Assembly (NCBI GenBank): GCA_964389925.1
Contig: CAYMGE010000022.1
Coordinates: 1 to 64,000 of the forward strand
DNA: 64,000 nucleotides
Source of the DNA: CALECP01 sp964389925
GTDB lineage: Bacteria > Chloroflexota > Anaerolineae > Promineifilales > Promineifilaceae
Direction of reading: 5' to 3'
The notes beneath the pieces were generated by a model. It was given only the letters and a program-made list of their open reading frames with translations, had not been told where the DNA came from and ran no database searches. Shown one piece after another: positions 24,201 to 32,579 of the stretch (positions are counted from its first letter, which is position 1; every line of letters starts with the position of its first letter). Position numbers and translations under genes: made by a program.

Positions 24201-26987
24201 TACACCGTTGGCGACCGCACAGGCGCAGCGTGTCCATTGCCATCCGGCACACTTGACTTGGCGGCATGTGATGTCAACAGCAGCAATGCGTGTGATGTGG
24301 TTGATGCGTTGTTAGTGGTGCAGTGTTTGTCAGGAGGAAGCAACGTTTTGTGCGCCAATAGCCGCAGTGTCGTCAGTGCGCCGACAAATGCAGGCTTGCA
24401 GATGGGCGTGGAGACAATCGGCAATCGGGTTGATGTGGCTCTGTCGGCCGATACCACCTTCAACGCTGCCACCTTCCACCTTGACTACGATAACACATTA
24501 CTTGAACCCGCGACCTGCTCATTGGCAGACGGCGTAATGGGCGTTTGTAAATTAGACGCTGGCGAAGTGCGCGTGAGCGTGGCGAGTGCGGCGGGCGTTT
24601 CGGCCGATGTCGCCGCCGTCCAATTCCACGTCATCGGCTCAGGCGCAGCGACGTTTGACCTATCCGCACCTGTGATGGGCAACGCAAATGGAGAAAACAT
24701 GCAGACTCAACCTGTACAGGAAACGACCACAGTATCAACAGTACCAACCGCCGTCACGCTTAGAGATTCCATTTCTTCAGGAAATGGAATCTCTTGGCTG
24801 GCGATCTTGTTCGTCGGATTAGCCGCGCTAACGTGGCGCACAAAATCGCGCATTTTGACATTTCTATTTGTTGCGGGGCTGCTCGGCGGTATTGTTCAAC
24901 AGACATACGCGCATGGCTCGATGGAGAAGCCGATCAGTCGCAGCTTCAACTGCTACCAAGAAGGGCCTGAAAGTCCTGACTCCGATGCGTGCCGCGACGC
25001 AATCACGATTAGCGAAAAGCAACAATTTTACGATTGGCATGAGGTCAATCAGCTTCCAGATGGCGATCACTTGGCGTTTGTGCCAGATGGTCAACTGTGT
25101 GGCGGTGGTCGCTCAAAATATGCCGGTTTGGATCAAAATCGTGATGATTGGGTTGCTAGCTATGTCTGGCCTGAGTCTGACGGCACGTATGAATTTCTCT
25201 ACGATGCGTATGTTCCACACAGCACTGACTACTTTCAATTTTATGTCACGCCTAATGACTATGATCCAACACAACCTCTAACGTGGGGCATGATGGAACC
25301 GTTCTGCACCATCAACGGTGATCCCGCAATTGTCGATGGCAATTACGTCATGTCATGTGATTTACCAGCACGCACGGGTCGCCATGTCATCTACAACGTA
25401 TGGCAGCGCGACGATAGCCCAGAGGCATTTTACTCTTGCTCCGATGTGATTTTTGTTGACGATGAGTCGCAGGTTCCAACGCCAACGCCGATTCCGCAAC
25501 CGGGCGATTGTAATTCGGCCGAATGGCACCCCGTCGTCGTCTATGAATCAACCGACTTGGCAACATGGGACGGCAAAGAGTGGCAAGCACAATACTGGAC
25601 ACGCGGTAATGAACCCGGAACACACAACGTTTGGGTGCAGATTGCGACGTGTGATGGTGTACCAACGGCGACACCACCCGCGCCTACGGCAACTGCTCCT
25701 GCGCCAACCTCTACACCACCACCGCCAACCGCTACGCCTCAACCCAACACCGCCATCGTGCGCGTTGCTGATCTGACGCTTGCACCACAGGAAACGGGGA
25801 ACGCTGTCGCCAGCGGTGAAAATTGGCAAGGTGTTGGAGCGGCCTCACTGCGCGTCGATTTTGACACAGCCGTTGCCGAGGTCATTAGCTGTGATGCCGA
25901 TCCCGACAACGTGTTTGATTTAGCAACCTGTAACGTTCAAAGTGACCATGTAAACATCAGCCTGTTAGCAACCAACGGTGTGAGCGGCGACAACGCGCTG
26001 TTCACGCTTGAGATGCGTGGCATTGGTACAAATGGGGAAAGCTCACCACTCGACGTGTCGGTGCAAACATTTAGCGACACCGATGGGCAAGCATTGAACG
26101 TCAGCGATGCGGATGGTGTACTTTCAATCGTCAACACCGTCACGGGCGATGTCGACTGTAGCCAGTCACGAGACGCAGTTGATGCGCTGTTCATTTTGCA
26201 ATACGATGTCGGAGCGCGAGGAGATTCTCAAGACTGTCCGCCACCTTCCCAAATGCTCTACTCACCTGCGTGCGACACAAATAGCGACAGCACGTGTGAT
26301 GTCGTCGATGCGCTGTTTGTGATGCAGTGTATTGTTGGGATTGATAATGCGCTGTGTCCTACGGCGCGTGGCTTCTCAGTTGTGCCAGCGTTTGAGGGGG
26401 TCAAAACGATTGGGGACTTCTTCTGTGAGATTGGCGACGGGACGATTGAGACAGGGACAGAGAGGGTGCTGAACGCACGAACGGGTGGAACTGTTGAGAT
26501 GAGCGTTAGGTCTGCGGAGGTTGGTGTGGCGGGTTCGGCCGAAATCCCCATCACGGCCAATATCCCAACTGACACTAACCTCGCCGCCGTCAGCTTTGCC
26601 CTCATCTACGATTCAACCGTCGCCAACGTCGAGCATTGCGCTGTTGCGGATGGGTTGTTTGGAACGTGTCGGGTTGAAGAAGAGCGCGTGTTGTTTAGCG
26701 TGATTGCGGTGGATGGTGTGAATAGCGTGGTTGATTTGGGGTCTGTGCGAGTTCAAGGTGTGGGGGCTGGGTCTGCCGAACTTGCGCTAGAGCTTGAGAC
26801 GATGAGATCGGCCGATGCCACCCCACTTAACAGCACAACCACTAACGGCACGCTCACCGTCAACGGTGCGCCCACCGCGATTGGACTGCAAACCGCTCTC
26901 GGCACACCCGCACCCACCTTGCTCGTCATCTTATCGCTGATCATCTTGTTGGGGATGACAACGCTTTATCTGCGAGTACACGACTAA
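21276..26987 (+). CDS. Cellulase polyprotein: GH9-CBM3-CBM2-cohesin/dockerin-like | internal membrane hairpin | AA10 LPMO-CBM5/12-cohesin/dockerin-like-anchor
   Basis: This single frame encodes 1903 residues. It starts with a signal peptide ending RPTQA and a GH9 endoglucanase (DAGD motif near 75; HHR; catalytic Glu456). A CBM3-like domain (about 492-627), a Pro/Thr linker and a CBM2 (675-778) follow. Then come a cohesin-like domain, a dockerin-like repeat pair (955-1030) and a second cohesin-like domain. Residues 1172-1187 are a membrane segment, 1188-1192 read RTKSR, and a second hydrophobic stretch ends TYA. Immediately after, His1213 opens a textbook AA10 lytic polysaccharide monooxygenase (HGSMEKPISR to about 1400). 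CBM5/12-like, cohesin-like, dockerin-like and cohesin-like domains follow, with a C-terminal membrane anchor (1881-1900). Both halves have the same plan, so two adjacent genes appear fused. The ribosome-binding site is GAGGAG. The product should degrade cellulose at the cell surface. Confidence 0.9.
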   Translation: MFTRKIGLFLMAILGLVAIRPTQANNNFNYAEALQKSIYFYDAQRSGALSADNRVEWRGDSGLNDGADVGHDLTGGWYDAGDHVKFGFPMAASSTLLSWSVLEYEAGYSQTGQLDYALDNIRWTTDYFLKAFTNDNAGQYEFYGQVGDGNLDHGWWGSAEVMQMSRPSFKVDTSCPGSDLTGETAAALAAASIVFRDAGDTPYADQLLTQATKLYDFADNYRGKYSDCITNASAFYNSWSGYQDEIVWGAIWLHKANLAKDASYGDSYLAKAESEFGAMSGQTTWTHAWDDKGYGSRLLLAKETGKSIYTSVTENWLDFWSTGNNGNRVHYTPGGLAWLDTWGSLRYSANTSFLAFVYSDWLTATGGDVTKAATYHDFAVSQIDYMLGDNPNNRSYVVGFGNNPPINPHHRTAHGSWADSISSPTNSRHILYGALVGGPDRNDNYSDDRGDYITNEVATDYNAGFTGALARMVQEYGGTPLSDFPQPEQRDNELFLESSVNSQGNDYIEIKTYVHNQSAWPARMGDNLKLRYYFTHAGGNVTLQAHYNQCGNAPTLHNYSGDIYYAEIDCAGTLIYPGGQAHYRKEVQFRMTASGWDNSDDWSFADMDGQMTLYADDHLIWGTEPDGSQPLPTNTPTPIATATFGPSPTPTNTPPPTNTPLPTNTPLPTSTPGAGACSVDYDVVSDWGNGFQVDLTIHNNTGSTINGWTLAWAFDGNQQITGFWNVDWSQSGATVTASEVADWNATIPNGGSLSGMGFTGSYSGANIPPTHFTLNGIACGDDAPAPTNTPIPTDIPSTNTPEPTNIPPTPTPIAPTATPIPTNTPEPSDIAIEVADYVLTETTTVPVMATGMQNVGAIELVIGFESGVVSADSCTPSSQFDLSTCNIHSDSVQLVLIDSDGVSGDAALVEIEFSPVTNDRSIPLPITVNTLANTDGQPISATTSNGSLTTGSSVLAGDVDCSNTMDIVDALYILQYTVGDRTGAACPLPSGTLDLAACDVNSSNACDVVDALLVVQCLSGGSNVLCANSRSVVSAPTNAGLQMGVETIGNRVDVALSADTTFNAATFHLDYDNTLLEPATCSLADGVMGVCKLDAGEVRVSVASAAGVSADVAAVQFHVIGSGAATFDLSAPVMGNANGENMQTQPVQETTTVSTVPTAVTLRDSISSGNGISWLAILFVGLAALTWRTKSRILTFLFVAGLLGGIVQQTYAHGSMEKPISRSFNCYQEGPESPDSDACRDAITISEKQQFYDWHEVNQLPDGDHLAFVPDGQLCGGGRSKYAGLDQNRDDWVASYVWPESDGTYEFLYDAYVPHSTDYFQFYVTPNDYDPTQPLTWGMMEPFCTINGDPAIVDGNYVMSCDLPARTGRHVIYNVWQRDDSPEAFYSCSDVIFVDDESQVPTPTPIPQPGDCNSAEWHPVVVYESTDLATWDGKEWQAQYWTRGNEPGTHNVWVQIATCDGVPTATPPAPTATAPAPTSTPPPPTATPQPNTAIVRVADLTLAPQETGNAVASGENWQGVGAASLRVDFDTAVAEVISCDADPDNVFDLATCNVQSDHVNISLLATNGVSGDNALFTLEMRGIGTNGESSPLDVSVQTFSDTDGQALNVSDADGVLSIVNTVTGDVDCSQSRDAVDALFILQYDVGARGDSQDCPPPSQMLYSPACDTNSDSTCDVVDALFVMQCIVGIDNALCPTARGFSVVPAFEGVKTIGDFFCEIGDGTIETGTERVLNARTGGTVEMSVRSAEVGVAGSAEIPITANIPTDTNLAAVSFALIYDSTVANVEHCAVADGLFGTCRVEEERVLFSVIAVDGVNSVVDLGSVRVQGVGAGSAELALELETMRSADATPLNSTTTNGTLTVNGAPTAIGLQTALGTPAPTLLVILSLIILLGMTTLYLRVHD
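24762..24794. repeat. Perfect 14-bp inverted repeat at the fusion point of the cellulase polyprotein
   Basis: AGAGATTCCATTTC (24762-24775) and its reverse complement (24781-24794) are separated by TTCAG. The hairpin is translated as part of residues 1163-1173, right before the internal membrane hairpin. It looks like a former intergenic stem-loop now inside the coding frame. Confidence 0.9.
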
Positions 26988-27015
26988 CTTTTACACCTCC
27001 TTCCCATTATCCCAA

Positions 27016-27056
27016 ACGACTGCCTGTCATCATAGACAGGCAGTCGTCTGCTTTTT
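27016..27056 (+). terminator. Intrinsic terminator after the cellulase polyprotein gene
   Basis: A 13-bp perfect stem, ACGACTGCCTGTC (27016-27028) with its complement at 27035-27047, is followed by a T tract at 27052-27056. Confidence 0.92.
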
Positions 27057-27124
27057 CAGGAACAAATCATTGTTGACCCCGCGTTAGCTCGGAACACAAA
27101 ACCGAAATAAAACATTAAACGGGT

Positions 27125-27186
27125 AAACGTAGTACGTGGTACGTGATGCGTATTTGGTCACGTACCACGTACCACGTACTACGTTT
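27125..27186. repeat. Inverted repeat built from ACGTAC-type units
   Basis: A 21-bp arm at 27125-27145 is perfectly complementary to 27166-27186. Inside the right half the unit CACGTAC is repeated. Low-complexity palindromes of this kind are interspersed in many genomes; nothing indicates a coding role. Confidence 0.85.
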
Positions 27187-27195
27187 AATTTTTTA

Positions 27196-27305
27196 ATGCT
27201 CAACAATTCCCGAAACAACCACCCCGAAGAATGGATTCCTGCATACGCTGGAATGACACCCTCAAAGTATTTGAAACACACCCAAATGATTTGAAACACA
27301 CCCAA
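27196..27305. repeat. Interspersed mosaic repeat, copy 1
   Basis: It contains CAATTCCCGAAACAACC, whose complement recurs at 29441-29459. It also contains GGATTCCTGC...TGGAATGAC, like 29457-29482, and two direct copies of TTTGAAACACACCCAA. It shares these modules with 29421-29510 in a different order. Confidence 0.7.
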
Positions 27306-27310
27306 TGTTT

Positions 27311-29296
27311 TTAGGGTGTGTAGGCGACTTCGATTTCTATGTCGCGGTCAAAGGGAAGTTCAAATAGGGCAGTTGTGCCATTGATTGTTGCGGTGGGGGT
27401 TGTGGTGGCGATAGTTGCCCCTGTCGGCACAGTGACATGAACGTGTGCGATCTCCATTCTCGCACCGGCCTGTTTTTGCAATAGCAAGCGATACACACCG
27501 TTTTGCGCGACATGTTCTGGCAGCGTGTACTGATAGGTGTTAAGCAGACTCGTGCCAGAGGTGACGACGAAATAGTTGGCAAAGTGAGTGTGGGTCTCAT
27601 CGGTGACAAAGGGCTGACCGTCAAACGATTCGCCTGTTAGGATAATGCTGCCCGGTGTCGGGTGTGCGCTACCTGTGACGAGGGTGCTGCCATCGGCCGT
27701 ATACACCCGCACAAAATTATAAAAACACGCATCCAGCATATCCTGATAACGCAGTTGACCCGTATAGCGAGTGATGGGTTGGCAGGGTTCGTTGCGGCCT
27801 GCGCCTGTGTGATGATAGAGAATCGCTAAATCTGCTTCTTGTGAATCTAAGTTGACCGAATACTCAATCTCTCGCTCAACGACTCCATTCGACTTGTTGT
27901 AGCCCATATTTGTATCGACGACGAGCAGAAAGTCGCTGTTGGCGGGTGGGGCGACGCGACTTTCCCAGCCAAGTTCAGCAAGCTGGGCGGCGATGGCGGG
28001 ATCGGCCGAGTAGATTTGCAAATGGCGCGTCTCAACCGCTTCAAGCATTGCATTGCCCATCGCCACCAAATCGAGTTGGGTCGGATCGGTCAACACGCGC
28101 TCTTGAATTGCCTTTGCCACATCACCGACAAACGACTTTCTATCGTCAAACCATTCGCCTGTCACCGTTTCTGGTGGATCCCAAGCGCGTCGCATCACGT
28201 CAACAACATTGCTACTATCAACCGTTTGCTCCAATTCTGGCACATACACGGCTCCCGTTCCAGAGAGCAGGATGCTGACAAACTGCTGATCGAGTGCGAT
28301 CAGGCCGTCAAAGTCGGGGGTGTCGGGGTACTCTAGGTGATAGAGTTCGAGGATTTTTACGGCCGATGTCGGAAAATCAGGCCAGTAATTGGCATCCCGA
28401 TAGAGCAGATATTGCAGATTCATGTAGCGCGTGAGCGGTTCGGGCGGCCAGTCAAGCAGCTCGCTGTTCTCTATTAGCCACGAGGTATCGACATCAGATG
28501 TGCGAAAATCAAGCGAAAGAATTTGCCCATTTGCCACGCGCAACGTTCCCACACCACTAATAAAGCCGCCCGTCGCTCGTCGTTCATCGTCGTTTTGAAT
28601 CAGCAAGAGATACTGTTTCTCGCCATCAACGCCCAGCAATGCAGGTAAAATCTGTCCAGCCTCAACCCCTTCATCCGCGAGAGGCAGATAAGCGTCTATT
28701 TGTGGGATAAATTGGCGAACCGCCCATGGTAGAGACTCTTTTGTTTCCAAGCCAGCCCAAACGGTTTGGATCGTCGCAATATCTGACTCGATCGCTTGCA
28801 ACGATGATGATGCACCATCCAGCGTTGTTAGAGCTGAACTGATCGGTTCGCGCCCCAACTGTAGCGACTGCAATCCCGCTTCAATTGACGGTGCAAATTG
28901 TTCGCCCACTCGCGTTCCGGCATCCGCCAACTGCAAATACTCGCGTGCATCGGGCATCAATTCCCCAACCTCAGGCAGCCAGCCGAGATAGGGTGTGAGC
29001 CAGAGCAGCGGCTCGACCTCCGCTTGCAAATCAACCACATCAACCCGCACATCACGCACCAGTTGAGCCGTAGCAGCCGGGTCGGCATTGGTCAGCCCGT
29101 CGGCCGCCAGTGTTTCAAATTCAGCTTGCGTCTCTTGCAATGAGAGGGCGATTTGATAGAGTCGCCAACCTTTTAGGCTAAAATAGCTTGTTACTAGACA
29201 GAGGAGGGTAAATAAGATCAGTAGAATGGACAGACGGCGGCGTTTTGATTTGTTCACAGCGCGAATTATAGATGATAGAAAAGCATTGTCTGTCAA
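27311..29296 (-). CDS. DUF4012 membrane-anchored protein
   Basis: This 661-residue protein has a basic N-terminus (KSKRRR), one membrane helix (LSILLILFTLLCLVTSYF) and a large outside domain. The QNDDERRATGGFISG segment, about residue 240, is the hallmark of DUF4012. A few Gram-positive and Chloroflexota genomes carry it near polysaccharide export genes, but its function is unknown. The N-terminal 180 residues are helical and may form a coiled coil. The start is uncertain: TTG at 29296 gives 661 residues, and GTG at 29257 is an alternative. Neither has a clear ribosome-binding site. Confidence 0.85.
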   Translation of the reverse strand: MTDNAFLSSIIRAVNKSKRRRLSILLILFTLLCLVTSYFSLKGWRLYQIALSLQETQAEFETLAADGLTNADPAATAQLVRDVRVDVVDLQAEVEPLLWLTPYLGWLPEVGELMPDAREYLQLADAGTRVGEQFAPSIEAGLQSLQLGREPISSALTTLDGASSSLQAIESDIATIQTVWAGLETKESLPWAVRQFIPQIDAYLPLADEGVEAGQILPALLGVDGEKQYLLLIQNDDERRATGGFISGVGTLRVANGQILSLDFRTSDVDTSWLIENSELLDWPPEPLTRYMNLQYLLYRDANYWPDFPTSAVKILELYHLEYPDTPDFDGLIALDQQFVSILLSGTGAVYVPELEQTVDSSNVVDVMRRAWDPPETVTGEWFDDRKSFVGDVAKAIQERVLTDPTQLDLVAMGNAMLEAVETRHLQIYSADPAIAAQLAELGWESRVAPPANSDFLLVVDTNMGYNKSNGVVEREIEYSVNLDSQEADLAILYHHTGAGRNEPCQPITRYTGQLRYQDMLDACFYNFVRVYTADGSTLVTGSAHPTPGSIILTGESFDGQPFVTDETHTHFANYFVVTSGTSLLNTYQYTLPEHVAQNGVYRLLLQKQAGARMEIAHVHVTVPTGATIATTTPTATINGTTALFELPFDRDIEIEVAYTP

Positions 29297-29420
29297 GATT
29301 AGAGAAAAGTTTAGGCAGTCTGTTGATTGCGTGTTGTGGGCTGGTGATATACGGTTAGCAATTGCGTATAGCAGATTGATTTTATAGAACTAAATAGCTA
29401 ACATTGACTATTTCAAATCA

Positions 29421-29510
29421 AGGTGGGTTTCATTTCAGTTGGTGTGTTTCGGGAATTGGATTCCTGCCTCCGCAGGAATGACAGTTTCAAACGAATTGAA
29501 ACTCACCCCC
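29421..29510. repeat. Interspersed mosaic repeat, copy 2, with internal hairpin
   Basis: The ends GGTGGGTTTCATTTC and (complement) GGGGGTGAGTTTCAATTC form an imperfect inverted pair. In the centre ATTCCTGC-CTCC-GCAGGAAT is a perfect 8-bp hairpin. Segment 29429-29455 also matches 55943-55970. It lies between the DUF4012 gene and gyrA. Confidence 0.75.
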
Positions 29511-29564
29511 AATCAAGTTAAGCAGTGAGCTTTCTTTGAAGGAGCTTCGTTGCTGGATACATAG

Positions 29565-32060
29565 ATGAGCGAAACGATTCGGCCGATAAACATAAACGAC
29601 GAAATGCGACAATCTTTTTTGAGCTACGCGATGAGCGTGATCACCTCGCGTGCGCTGCCAGACGTGCGCGACGGGATGAAGCCTGTTCAGCGACGTGTGC
29701 TGTACGCCATGCACGATATGGGAATGCGGCCGAATTCAGGCTATAAAAAGTCGGCGCGTGTCGTGGGTGAGGTGCTAGGCAAATATCATCCACATGGCGA
29801 TCAGGCCGTCTATGATGCGATGGTTCGCATGGCGCAAAGTTTCTCGCTGCGCTATCCGTTGGTCGATGGACAAGGCAACTTTGGCAGCATCGACGGTGAT
29901 AGCGCGGCCGCCATGCGCTACACCGAAACGCGCATGACGGCGGCCGGCTTCGACATGATGACCGACCTCGACAAGGACACGGTCGATTTCGACACCAACT
30001 ACGATGACACGCTCAAGCAGCCCAGCGTTCTGCCCGCGACGATTCCCAGCTTGCTTGTCAATGGCTCGGTCGGTATTGCCGTCGGGATGTCCACGAGCAT
30101 CCCGCCGCACAATATGGGCGAGGTGATCGATGGCCTGATCTACATGCTCGAAAATTGGGAAAAATTGGATGACATCACGGTGACTGACCTGATGCAGTTT
30201 ATCAAGGGGCCAGACTTTCCAACGGGAGCGATGTTGTTTCGTCACCACAACGATATTGATATGCTGACCAAGGCGTATGCGAGTGGACGCGGCCGAGTCA
30301 GAGTACGAGCGCGGGTGACGATTGAGCAAATCGGCCGCAACAAGTCACGCATCATCATCAGCGAACTGCCCTACCAAGTCAACAAGACATCGCTACTCGA
30401 AAAGATCGCCAACCTGCACCGCGATGGCAAACTCGACGGTCTGACCGACATGCGCGACGAAAGCGACCGCAACGGAATGCGAATCCTGATCGAAACGACG
30501 CGCACCGTTGACCCTGAAGAGATTCTTCGCAAGCTCTACAAATATACGCCGCTCGAATCGACCTTTAGCATCATCATGCTCGCGCTCGTTAATGGGGAAC
30601 CGAAGGTGTTGACGCTCAAACAGGCATTGCGTTACTATCTCGACCATCGGCTCGATGTCATTCGGCGGCGTGCTGAGTACGACTTAAAAAAAGCGCAGGA
30701 TCGCGCTCACATCGTACAGGGGTTGCTCAAAGCGATCAAAAATCTCGATGAGGTCATCGATGTGATTCGCCGCTCGCGCACGACCGAAACGGCGCAGAAA
30801 AACCTGATGGAAAAGCTCAAGTTGAGCGATGTGCAGGCGACAGCCATTTTGAATATGCAACTGCGGCGGCTGGCGGCGTTGGAGCGGCGCAAACTACAGG
30901 ATGAGCATAAGGCGTTGAAGAAAACGATCCGCTCGCTGGAGGCATTGCTTGGGTCACCACACGAGATGCGCGTCGTCATCCGTGAGGAGCTGCTGGCGGT
31001 GCGTGAACAGTATGCGGACGAGCGGCGCACGCGCATCGTTGAAAAGGCGCGGGAAAATGTGTTGACATCGGCCGATCTCGTCAAAGATGCCAAAGTGTGG
31101 GTCATTGCGACGGAAGGCGGCACGCTGGCACGCACAAAGGATGATCGACTGCTGGCGATTCCGGGGCGGCCGAAAGAGCAGCCGCGTCTTTTGCTTGAGG
31201 CAAACACAAAAGATATTCTCTACACCATTGCAGGGAACGGGGAGGCTGTGAGCCGCTATGTGTATGATTTGCCGGAGGCGGCCGATATAGGTCAGGGCAT
31301 CCACTGGACGGACGGCAATGACTTTGTGCCGACAACCCATCTCGCCGCTGCGATTGCCGTCCCCGAAGAGGTCATCGCCGATGAAAACGGCGGCTATCTG
31401 ACAATGGCGACCATAGGGGGAGATGTCAAGCGCGTGCGTGTCAATGACCTGCCCGGCGTGAGCGACCAGTCATTTACGCTGATGCGCGTTTCAGATGGGG
31501 ACGAGCTTGGCTGGGTTGAGTGGACAGGCGGGACACATGACGTTCTGTTAGCGACAACCGACGGGCAGATGATTCGCTTTAATGAAGATGATGTGAGGCC
31601 AACAGGCCTAAGAGCCGGGGGAGTGAGTGGCATTCGGCTAAAATCCGCTCAGGCAAACGTCATTAGCATGGCAACTGTAAGTCCCAATGAAGTTGCCGAA
31701 GATATTGCATTGGTGTGGAGCATTGCAGATAATGGCATCGCAAAATCGACCCCTCTAAAGGAATATCCAAGCCAAAAACGCAATGGGCAGGGAGTTGTCA
31801 ACATGAAATTACCAAAAGGGGTCAATGCGGTGGCGGTTCTTGTGGGTGATCCGAAAACGGATATTTATGTTAAAACGAAGCGTAAGACGTGTAAACGCTT
31901 GAAATTGAGCAAGGCGGTATTGGGGAAGCGATTGAGTCGGCCGAAGCCAATCAAAGGTCTCTCTGTCAGCAGCATCAATCGAGTCGTGGGCGCAGTCAAA
32001 GCCTCCTCTTCCGTCGCCGAGCAAGCAGAAGAGATCGCGCAACAGTTGAGTTTAATTTAG
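29565..32060 (+). CDS. gyrA: DNA gyrase subunit A
   Basis: This is an 831-residue type IIA topoisomerase subunit. The catalytic tyrosine is Tyr119 in AMRYTE, and the winged-helix and tower regions follow. The C-terminal beta-pinwheel carries a degenerate GyrA box, QKRNGQG, which supports gyrase rather than topoisomerase IV. GyrA cuts and rejoins DNA while GyrB supplies ATP to introduce negative supercoils. The quinolone-determining region reads HPHGDQAVYD. Gln80 stands at the place of E. coli Ser83, and Asp84 matches Asp87. No gyrB lies in the window. An AAGGAG at 29538-29543 is too far from this ATG to be a normal ribosome-binding site. Confidence 0.97.
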   Translation: MSETIRPININDEMRQSFLSYAMSVITSRALPDVRDGMKPVQRRVLYAMHDMGMRPNSGYKKSARVVGEVLGKYHPHGDQAVYDAMVRMAQSFSLRYPLVDGQGNFGSIDGDSAAAMRYTETRMTAAGFDMMTDLDKDTVDFDTNYDDTLKQPSVLPATIPSLLVNGSVGIAVGMSTSIPPHNMGEVIDGLIYMLENWEKLDDITVTDLMQFIKGPDFPTGAMLFRHHNDIDMLTKAYASGRGRVRVRARVTIEQIGRNKSRIIISELPYQVNKTSLLEKIANLHRDGKLDGLTDMRDESDRNGMRILIETTRTVDPEEILRKLYKYTPLESTFSIIMLALVNGEPKVLTLKQALRYYLDHRLDVIRRRAEYDLKKAQDRAHIVQGLLKAIKNLDEVIDVIRRSRTTETAQKNLMEKLKLSDVQATAILNMQLRRLAALERRKLQDEHKALKKTIRSLEALLGSPHEMRVVIREELLAVREQYADERRTRIVEKARENVLTSADLVKDAKVWVIATEGGTLARTKDDRLLAIPGRPKEQPRLLLEANTKDILYTIAGNGEAVSRYVYDLPEAADIGQGIHWTDGNDFVPTTHLAAAIAVPEEVIADENGGYLTMATIGGDVKRVRVNDLPGVSDQSFTLMRVSDGDELGWVEWTGGTHDVLLATTDGQMIRFNEDDVRPTGLRAGGVSGIRLKSAQANVISMATVSPNEVAEDIALVWSIADNGIAKSTPLKEYPSQKRNGQGVVNMKLPKGVNAVAVLVGDPKTDIYVKTKRKTCKRLKLSKAVLGKRLSRPKPIKGLSVSSINRVVGAVKASSSVAEQAEEIAQQLSLI

Positions 32061-32071
32061 CGGAAACAATT

Positions 32072-32524
32072 ATGAATTTTAGAGATCAGTGGGCAGAAAA
32101 CGAGCAGGGTGAGAAATTTATTTTTACAGTCGAGATGCAACGCTCGTTGCATGAGGCGGGACTGCCCGTCGAAGCGGCGGCACTCAAAGAATTTCGGACG
32201 CAACGTGCGCCACAGGCCGCTCCCGACCCGAATCGGGAACGACGCAGGGAAGAACCCAGAGGGTCAAACGACTATGATCTGGGAGGGGAAGAGATTCAAG
32301 TCGATCCCGCGACGGGCAAATACGTTGGGAAACTAATCGAATTTATCGGCCGAAAAGGGTTCGGTTTTATCAATCACGGCGGGGAGCGTCTCTACTTCCA
32401 TAAAAAGAAAGCGTTAGACGACCCACGCTACATGTCGAAAGGCCAGAAGTTGCTCTACAATGTGGGCGAATATCGCGGTAAATCAGAAGCAATGGATGTC
32501 GAAGAGTACGACGAGTCAATGTAA
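32072..32524 (+). CDS. Cold-shock-domain protein with N-terminal extension
   Basis: This 150-residue protein ends in an OB-fold of the cold-shock type. GKYVGKLIEFIGRKGFGFI contains the RNP1-like KGFGFI, and ERLYFHKK is RNP2-like. The first 80 residues are charged and predicted to be partly disordered (RERRREEPRG). It should bind single-stranded RNA or DNA. It follows gyrA by 11 bp and is probably co-transcribed. The N-terminal part (MNFRDQWAENEQGEKFIFTVEMQ) is not one I can assign. Confidence 0.8.
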   Translation: MNFRDQWAENEQGEKFIFTVEMQRSLHEAGLPVEAAALKEFRTQRAPQAAPDPNRERRREEPRGSNDYDLGGEEIQVDPATGKYVGKLIEFIGRKGFGFINHGGERLYFHKKKALDDPRYMSKGQKLLYNVGEYRGKSEAMDVEEYDESM

Positions 32525-32528
32525 AAAA

Positions 32529-32561
32529 AGTTGCTAGTTCTAGTGATTTTGGCTAGCAACT
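32529..32561 (+). terminator. Hairpin between the cold-shock and thiol peroxidase genes
   Basis: AGTTGCTAG (32529-32537) pairs perfectly with CTAGCAACT (32553-32561). No T tract follows, so it may be a weak terminator, an mRNA stabiliser or an attenuator before tpx. Confidence 0.6.
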
Positions 32562-32579
32562 AGCCCATTAGGAGTTTGA

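Larger units (their letters stand above)
26988..27310. other. Intergenic region with terminator and two repeat types
   Basis: This 323-bp gap holds the terminator at 27016, the inverted repeat at 27125 and the mosaic repeat at 27196. I see no convincing gene in it. Confidence 0.8.
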
